A stretch of 9,366 nt of DNA from JAAYDF01 sp964511155 (GTDB lineage Bacteria > Planctomycetota > Phycisphaerae > UBA1845 > PWPN01). Under the pieces are notes generated by a model, which searched no databases, had not been told where the DNA came from, and saw only the letters and a list, made by a program, of their open reading frames with translations. Made by a program: the position numbers and the translations under genes. Positions 5,179 through 9,366 of this stretch are shown here, one piece after another; positions within the stretch are counted from its first letter, which is position 1; every line of letters begins with the position of its first letter. The stretch spans positions 1 to 9,366 of the forward strand of contig CAZEEJ010000206.1 of the NCBI GenBank assembly GCA_964511155.1. Direction: 5' to 3'.

Positions 5179-8060
5179 TCCCCCGCCTCGACGACCGCCT
5201 TCTGCCGCTCGATCCGCACCTCGACGTAATCCACCGGCTGCTTCATCCGCAGCGTGACCTTTCCGACGGTCAGCACGCTGCCCTGTGCCAGGGCGATGCG
5301 CTCCACCGCACCGGCCGCATCCTTGCGCACCAGGCACAACTGACCATCCGTCTCCAAGCCCCAATCCGGTTGCCGCACCATCGCCCCGACCGACCACGCC
5401 GGCTGACGTGCGAGCGGGTTCTCGGCATCGATGGCCACCAGCAGGTCCTTCCGCCCGTCCGCCAATTGCACTTCAACCGCCGCGTGGTTCTCCGTGTACG
5501 TCTCGCCGGCCGTGCTCACCAGCGGCAAACGCGTCGCCTGTGGGATGAACGGCGTACCCGCGTACGGCTCGATCACCCCCACAAACGTCGACGCCAGCGG
5601 CCCCGTCTCCGTCTGACGACGGACCATCACCTGCGGGATCCAGACCTCCTCGCTCGAATCGAACAGGCCGGCCACGATCCACTTCTCCCCCACCGCCGCC
5701 TGGGCCTCACCGCTCAGGTCCGTGTAGCGCAGATGCACCTGGGCCTCGTCCCGCAGATAGCCGTACCGATCGGCCACCTGAAAGTCCGCATGCCAGACCG
5801 GCGGCGGGGCCGGGTCCGCCTGAAAAGCCCGTGTCTGCGTGCCGTAGCCGTAGTCCTCCACCGGTTTGAGCTTGAGGTCGGGCACGCTGAGCGTCGCGAA
5901 ATGGCTGTGCAGGAACTTCGCATGGTCCGTGCCGCCGACCACGCGGAAGACGTCCAGGATGTACGCGTCGCCGTCGGACACGTCGACGCTCACCGCGGTG
6001 CGCTCGTACTGCGGGATGTCGTACATCTGCGGAGCCGACGCCCGCACGGCCCGGATTTGTGCGCCGTCGGCCCAGAGCGTGCACGCGCCCGCGCGCGGCT
6101 GCTGGTTTTTGCCGTCCACCACCACCGTATTGTGGGCCGCGGTCATGGTGTACCACACCGCCCGCGGCGCCCCCCACCCGCCGAACTGCACCGGCGGGTA
6201 GCCAAAGTCCGGCAACAGGTCGAGGCCCTTGGCGAACAGGCCGAGGTTCAATCCGTCGCGGTGGCTGTGCGGGCCGTGCGAATCGTAGTCCAGCCACACC
6301 GCGCGGGCGTGCTCGCCGGCCCCCGACCGCAGAATCGCCAGCCGCCACTGCTCCTTGTGCACGCTGCCCAACCGCGGCGACACCCCCTCCCGTTCGATCA
6401 CCTCCGCCACCGCCTGCTGGAAAGCCTCCGGGTTCTCGGCAAACAGGTCGTGCGGCAGGCCCGCCACCTTCGCATCGTTCGAGCGGTGCAGCATCTGCGC
6501 AAACGCCGCGTCGCCCGTCAACTCATACAGCCGCCACAAGAATGTAAACCCCGACGGCTCCAGCGACACCGTACGGCTGAGATCCACGCCGACGTACTGC
6601 GTGATCTGCTTGGCGAAGCTGCCCGTGTCTCCGATCAGCGGGTAGTAGCGATCCAGGCAGATCGTGTCCACGTGGAACCGCCAGGTCTGGTGCAACTGCG
6701 GATGGCGGCGCAACATCTCCGGCAGAAAAGCCGAGTCCATCCGCGCGTACCGGCCGAGCAACTCCCCCAGCGCCCGCGGACCGATCGTCGTGTACCCCGC
6801 AAGCCCTTTCTCGCCGGTCAACCCGTCCACCGCCGTGCTCGTCTTGATGATCGCGTCGATCAACCCGTACACCTCGTCGCGGTTGGCCGGCCAATCGAGC
6901 ACCGTCCGCATGATCACCTCCGCCACCTCCGTGCGCGGCCGGTTCGACTGGATCTTGGCCAGGTTGGCCAGCGTGTCGCGCAGGATGCGCTCCTCGATGT
7001 TGCGGCGGATGTCGGCCAGCGACGCCTTGGGGTTCTCCAGGCCGAAGGCCCGCGCCTTGCCGCTCAGAAAGGCCACCAACTCGTCGTTGTCGCGCAGACC
7101 ATCGGCCACCTGGTCGTACGCCAGGGCCAGCTCGCGGACCTCCTCGCAGGCATCGTGCCAGGTCGAGACGTAACCGCGGCTCGGCGGGCCTTCGTACATC
7201 ACCCCTTCTCTGGCAAAGTCGAACGTCGGGTAAAGGTCGGCCACACGGTCCAGCAGCACACCCGCCTTATGGGCATAGCGCGGCTCGCCCGTGACCACGT
7301 ACGCCGCCGCCAGGTTCCGGATCCCCGCCACAATCGCCTGCTTCCACTGCCCGTAGATCAGGTACGCTCCGATGAATCGCCAGCGTTTCTCGCCATCGAC
7401 GTAGCCCTCACCGTCATCCACGCCGAACGTGTGCCGCGGGTCCGCCGGGTCCGGATGCTCGGCATTGAACAGCAGCCCGCGGTCCGCCCGCTGAGGGTCG
7501 AAGACGCCCTTCTCGTCCAGGCCCGAACGGTAGAAGGCGTGAAAATCGTTCTTGGGAAACAGCTCCTGGCAGTGCGGGCAGCGCACCTTCCACGGCTGCT
7601 GGAGGGCCTTGATCTCCCAGTTGTACATGGGCACGCTTTTCAGGCAGGCCGGGCAGTGCCCGTTCGACCAGACCATCCACGACCGCTTGATCGTGTTGCC
7701 GAACATCAGGTCCCACAGCTCGTCGTCGGAGAACGCCAGCCACGGCTCGGCCGCTTTGACCAGCCGATCGCGGGCCTCGGCCGCCCACGCGTGCTCGGCA
7801 ATGTTCCGCCGCGCCTGCGCCATCACCGACCCCGGCAAAAACTTGCTCCCCTGGGGACTGTCCCCATTTCGCCGGGGACTGTCCCCATTTCGCCGGGGAC
7901 TGTCCCCATTTCGCCCGGAGGCAGGCACAGCCCGCACTTCGTTCGAGGCCACGATGGAAGCAAACGCAGGCGAAATGGGGACTGTCCCCTTCGCCGCCGC
8001 TGCGCAAATGGCCACCCATCCCCCAACCGCCGCCCAAGCCGCAAATCGCCCATACCGCAT
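5179..8060 (-). CDS. Exported heparinase II/III-family polysaccharide lyase (3' end lost in gap)
   Basis: 960 residues are readable from ATG 8058-8060, which has GGGGAG (8067-8072) 6 bases upstream. The C-terminus lies in the gap. A signal peptide (about 1-23, ending ICAAAA) indicates export. Residues 24-72 are largely encoded by palindromic repeats (RNGDSPR three times). Next come a four-cysteine knuckle (C136, C139, C161, C164), a long helical alpha/alpha-toroid domain (about 225-560), then the heparinase II/III beta-sandwich. The sandwich starts at DSHGPHSHRDGLNLGLFAKG (593-612) with H598 and H600, followed by AAHNTVVVDGKNQ (641-653), a typical family motif. Families PL12, PL15, PL17 and PL21 share this fold and cleave uronic-acid polymers such as heparan sulfate or alginate by beta-elimination. 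The family name does not fix the substrate. It converges on the PL2-like gene. Confidence 0.85.
7853..7915 (+). repeat. Three 21-bp palindromic repeats inside the heparinase-like gene
   Basis: Units 7853-7873, 7874-7894 and 7895-7915 are identical. Each has the palindrome GGGGACTGTCCCC followed by ATTTCGCC. The length is a multiple of three, so the minus-strand reading frame stays open and encodes a 7-residue period (RNGDSPR). The core resembles REP-type palindromes that I recall as abundant in planctomycete and other environmental genomes. No REP-associated transposase is in the window. Confidence 0.95.
7969..7995 (-). repeat. Inverted fourth copy of the 21-bp palindromic repeat
   Basis: Positions 7969-7989 are the 21-bp unit in opposite orientation, with a T/A change only at the palindrome centre. 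They are separated by 53 bases from the triple array. The following TTCGCC (7990-7995) pairs with GGCGAA (7969-7974), giving a two-part hairpin with GGGGAC/GTCCCC inside. On the coding strand it encodes KGTVPISP right at the predicted signal-peptide end. Confidence 0.92.
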
Positions 8061-8232
8061 CGCCTGCTCCCCAACGGAAGACCTGCACAGGAAGGACAAC
8101 GAACACCAAGCCCAAACGGTAGCATAAACGCCGTTCTGCCCCGGGGCCAGCCGCACAAATCCGCTGGGTGGGCCGTGGGCCGGGGGCGCATGACGCTTGG
8201 GGCGCTCTGTTGGATTCGTCTCGCCAGGACGG

Positions 8233-8381
8233 CTCCGTACCGCGACTACGCAGAGCCGCGACCGTAAGGGAGCGGACCTCGTGTGCGTGGCGTTCTCGCG
8301 CCAGGTCCGTTCCCTTACGGTCGCGGCTCTGCGTAGTCGCGGCTCTGCGTGGTCGCGGCTCTGCGTAGTCGCGGTACGGAG
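8233..8381. mobile_element. 149-bp inverted-repeat element (MITE- or REP-like, no coding capacity)
   Basis: Left arm 8240-8279 and right arm 8303-8342 are complementary at 39 of 40 positions, around a 23-base loop. The outer ends CTCCGTACCGC (8233-8243) and GCGGTACGGAG (8371-8381) also match perfectly. The right arm is longer because it carries three copies of a 16-bp unit, while the left arm carries one. The element has no gene and would form a cruciform or a long RNA hairpin. I recall similar TAGTCGCGGCTCTGCG sequences as widespread intergenic repeats in planctomycetes. Mobility is inferred, and I see no clear target duplication. Confidence 0.7.
8323..8370 (+). repeat. Three 16-bp tandem repeats in one arm of the inverted-repeat element
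   Basis: The units GCGGCTCTGCGTAGTC at 8323-8338 and 8355-8370 are identical, and the middle one (8339-8354) has one A to G change. A partial GCGG follows. The opposite arm has a single copy, so the array arose by expansion within the right arm. Confidence 0.93.
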
Positions 8382-8448
8382 ATACCGACCCGCCGCGGCC
8401 GCCCTTCACCGCCGGCGGCGTTAAGCGCCACCTGCCCGAAACGCGGTT

Positions 8449-8497
8449 TCTCACTTCTCACTGCTCACTTCTTACTTCTCACCTCTCACTTCTCACT
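8449..8497. repeat. 7-bp microsatellite, seven units of TCTCACT (degenerate)
   Basis: Seven consecutive heptamers run without indels. Four are exact TCTCACT and the others each differ by one base (GCTCACT, TCTTACT, TCTCACC). It is the same motif as the array at 111-138, over 8 kb away. Confidence 0.88.
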
Positions 8498-8522
8498 TTG
8501 CAGTTCTCCCTTTCCAACGCAA

Positions 8523-8570
8523 AGCGGGCCGTGGAGTCCACGACTTTCGTCGCGGCCTCCACGGCCCGCT
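8523..8570 (-). terminator. Long hairpin, candidate terminator of the PEP-CTERM gene
   Basis: AGCGGGCCGTGGAG (8523-8536) pairs perfectly with CTCCACGGCCCGCT (8557-8570). Inside, CGAC pairs with GTCG around TTTC, giving a tall two-tier stem about 60 bases past the minus-strand stop at 8633. On the minus strand the stem is followed only by TTTGCGTT, a weak T-tract. On the + strand it is followed by GAAAAAG. A terminator is plausible by position but not canonical. A dispersed palindrome or mRNA-stabilising hairpin is the alternative. Confidence 0.5.
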
Positions 8571-8632
8571 GAAAAAGTAAGCTCAACTCACTCGTCTGGG
8601 CCTTCGCGGCCCTGTACATTCGACGCCTCAGC

Positions 8633-9366
8633 TCAGGCGCGACGACGACGCAGGAGGGCCAGACCGCCCAGCGCCAGGAAGCTCAACGTGGCCGGCTCGG
8701 GAGTGACCAGCAAGTAGCCGCGCGTGCCGGCGGCAGTCGCGCCGTCTCCGGCGATCCAGAGGTTGCCCTCCAGATCCTGGCCAATTGCATAGGTCCTGCC
8801 CAGGCGGGTGAAGTCACCCAGGATGCCCCTGTCAGCCGCCCATTGGGTCAGGTCCAGGGCGGTCATATCAACCGTGTTCCACAGCGTGGCACGATCCGCA
8901 CCCACGTAGCACGACCCAACGGCCCAGGTCCCGTCACCATTCAAGCCGCCGATCGTGCCATAGACCGTGCTGGTGCTGTTGGTGCCGGGCAGGGTGGGCA
9001 GAGCGACGATCGAGGCGGTCCCGACATCGTACATGTAGGGCTTCAAGACGCCGCCGACGACATCGCGCGAGTGCCCGAAGATTTTCGAGCCGTCGCCGCT
9101 CACCGCCCAGGCCACGTCATAATCGCCCCCCAGACCCGGGAAGAAGGCGGCGGTCGCGCCGCCGTCACCGTCATACTGGGCCATGTAGTTCCGCCGTATG
9201 CCGGAACCATCCGTGGCTCTACGCTGCCCCACAGCCAGGCCGGTCGCGCTCACGCCTCGCATGACGACTTCGTGAGTCGTGCTCTTGTTGTCCCGACTCA
9301 GGGCGGGGGGGTCACCCGCACCGGAGCCCCGCTCCACAAACATCTCGAGCGCGTTCTTATTCGTCC
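8633..9366 (-). CDS. PEP-CTERM sorting-domain protein, HAF-repeat-like (5' end outside window)
   Basis: The frame is open to the window edge (TNKNALE precedes the first internal Met at 9341-9343), so about 244 C-terminal residues are visible and the start and signal peptide lie outside. The C-terminus is a textbook PEP-CTERM signal: PEPATLSF, the hydrophobic LALGGLALL, then RRRRA. Such tails are recognised by exosortase-type systems in the inner membrane, which sort and probably cleave the protein for the envelope or matrix. The body has spaced motifs such as AWAVSGDGSKIFGHS, GGLNGDGTWAVGSC and AIGQDLEGNLWIAG. These resemble HAF-type extracellular repeats, where each repeat describes a beta-strand pair with a G-x-S/N-x-D/G-G turn. 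No catalytic residues are recognised, and a structural or adhesive role is most likely. No exosortase gene is in the window. Confidence 0.85.
   Translation of the reverse strand, partial: TNKNALEMFVERGSGAGDPPALSRDNKSTTHEVVMRGVSATGLAVGQRRATDGSGIRRNYMAQYDGDGGATAAFFPGLGGDYDVAWAVSGDGSKIFGHSRDVVGGVLKPYMYDVGTASIVALPTLPGTNSTSTVYGTIGGLNGDGTWAVGSCYVGADRATLWNTVDMTALDLTQWAADRGILGDFTRLGRTYAIGQDLEGNLWIAGDGATAAGTRGYLLVTPEPATLSFLALGGLALLRRRRA

Larger units (their letters stand above)
8061..8632. other. Non-coding interval upstream of the heparinase-like gene
   Basis: No gene is supported. 8061-8232 should hold the heparinase-like promoter. I see only a weak TATGCT on the minus strand (8131-8136) without a good -35 box. 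The rest holds the 149-bp inverted-repeat element, the 7-bp microsatellite and a long hairpin, listed separately. Confidence 0.7.

Noticed and set aside
5034..8267. A 1077-codon open frame on the + strand running through the gap
   Set aside because: It reads through 100 N and is antisense to the heparinase-like gene. Its translation is Arg/His/Pro-rich low-complexity sequence typical of a GC-rich shadow frame.
8168..8454. Short open frames over the inverted-repeat element
   Set aside because: They translate the repeat itself (repeating RSRGSA/AATTQSRDR patterns), differ only by frame, and have no ribosome binding site or domain.
1..9366. tRNA, rRNA, defence system, integrase or phage genes
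   Set aside because: No cloverleaf, rRNA-like stretch or corresponding protein motif was recognised on either strand.

Overview
The window looks like a metagenome-assembled scaffold from a GC-rich planctomycete, probably of the Phycisphaerae type. This is inferred from four things: a PEP-CTERM exported protein; a tandem acidic dockerin-like tail with the 'FQxCxSGPG' pattern that I associate with planctomycete surface proteins; several exported polysaccharide lyases; and intergenic DNA full of short palindromic and tandem repeats. A run of exactly 100 N (5079-5178) is a scaffold gap, so one gene is incomplete. The window ends truncate another gene and possibly a second.

Layout. 147-1109 (-) is a complete MoxR-family AAA+ ATPase. 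Upstream of it, 1161-1259 (-) holds the first 32 codons of a PIN-domain gene that has lost the rest. A divergent region with a hairpin and a sigma70-like promoter leads into two tightly spaced + strand genes. The first (1408-2982) encodes an exported two-lobed aspartic-protease-like protein with a dockerin-like tail. The second (2991-4712) encodes an exported protein resembling family 2 (PL2) pectate lyases. 4713-5078 is non-coding: a G-rich and dyad-containing stretch, four 25-bp tandem repeats, a strong hairpin, and an 8-bp microsatellite running into the gap. Beyond the gap, 5179-8060 (-) encodes an exported heparinase II/III-family lyase whose C-terminus lies in the gap. Its N-terminus carries in-frame copies of a 21-bp palindromic repeat. 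8061-8632 is non-coding and holds a 149-bp inverted-repeat element, a 7-bp microsatellite and a long hairpin. 8633-9366 (-) is the C-terminal part of a PEP-CTERM protein.

How the genes may work together. The PL2-like protein and the heparinase II/III-like protein both belong to families that break uronic-acid polymers by beta-elimination, and they are convergent neighbours. The dockerin-tailed protease-like protein appears co-transcribed with the PL2-like gene. A small extracellular or periplasmic uronate-polysaccharide locus is the simplest reading, but it is inference. Nothing here forms an obvious defence or mobile-gene cassette. The most unusual items are the bilobed aspartic protease, the repeat invasion of a coding sequence, and the layered repeats.
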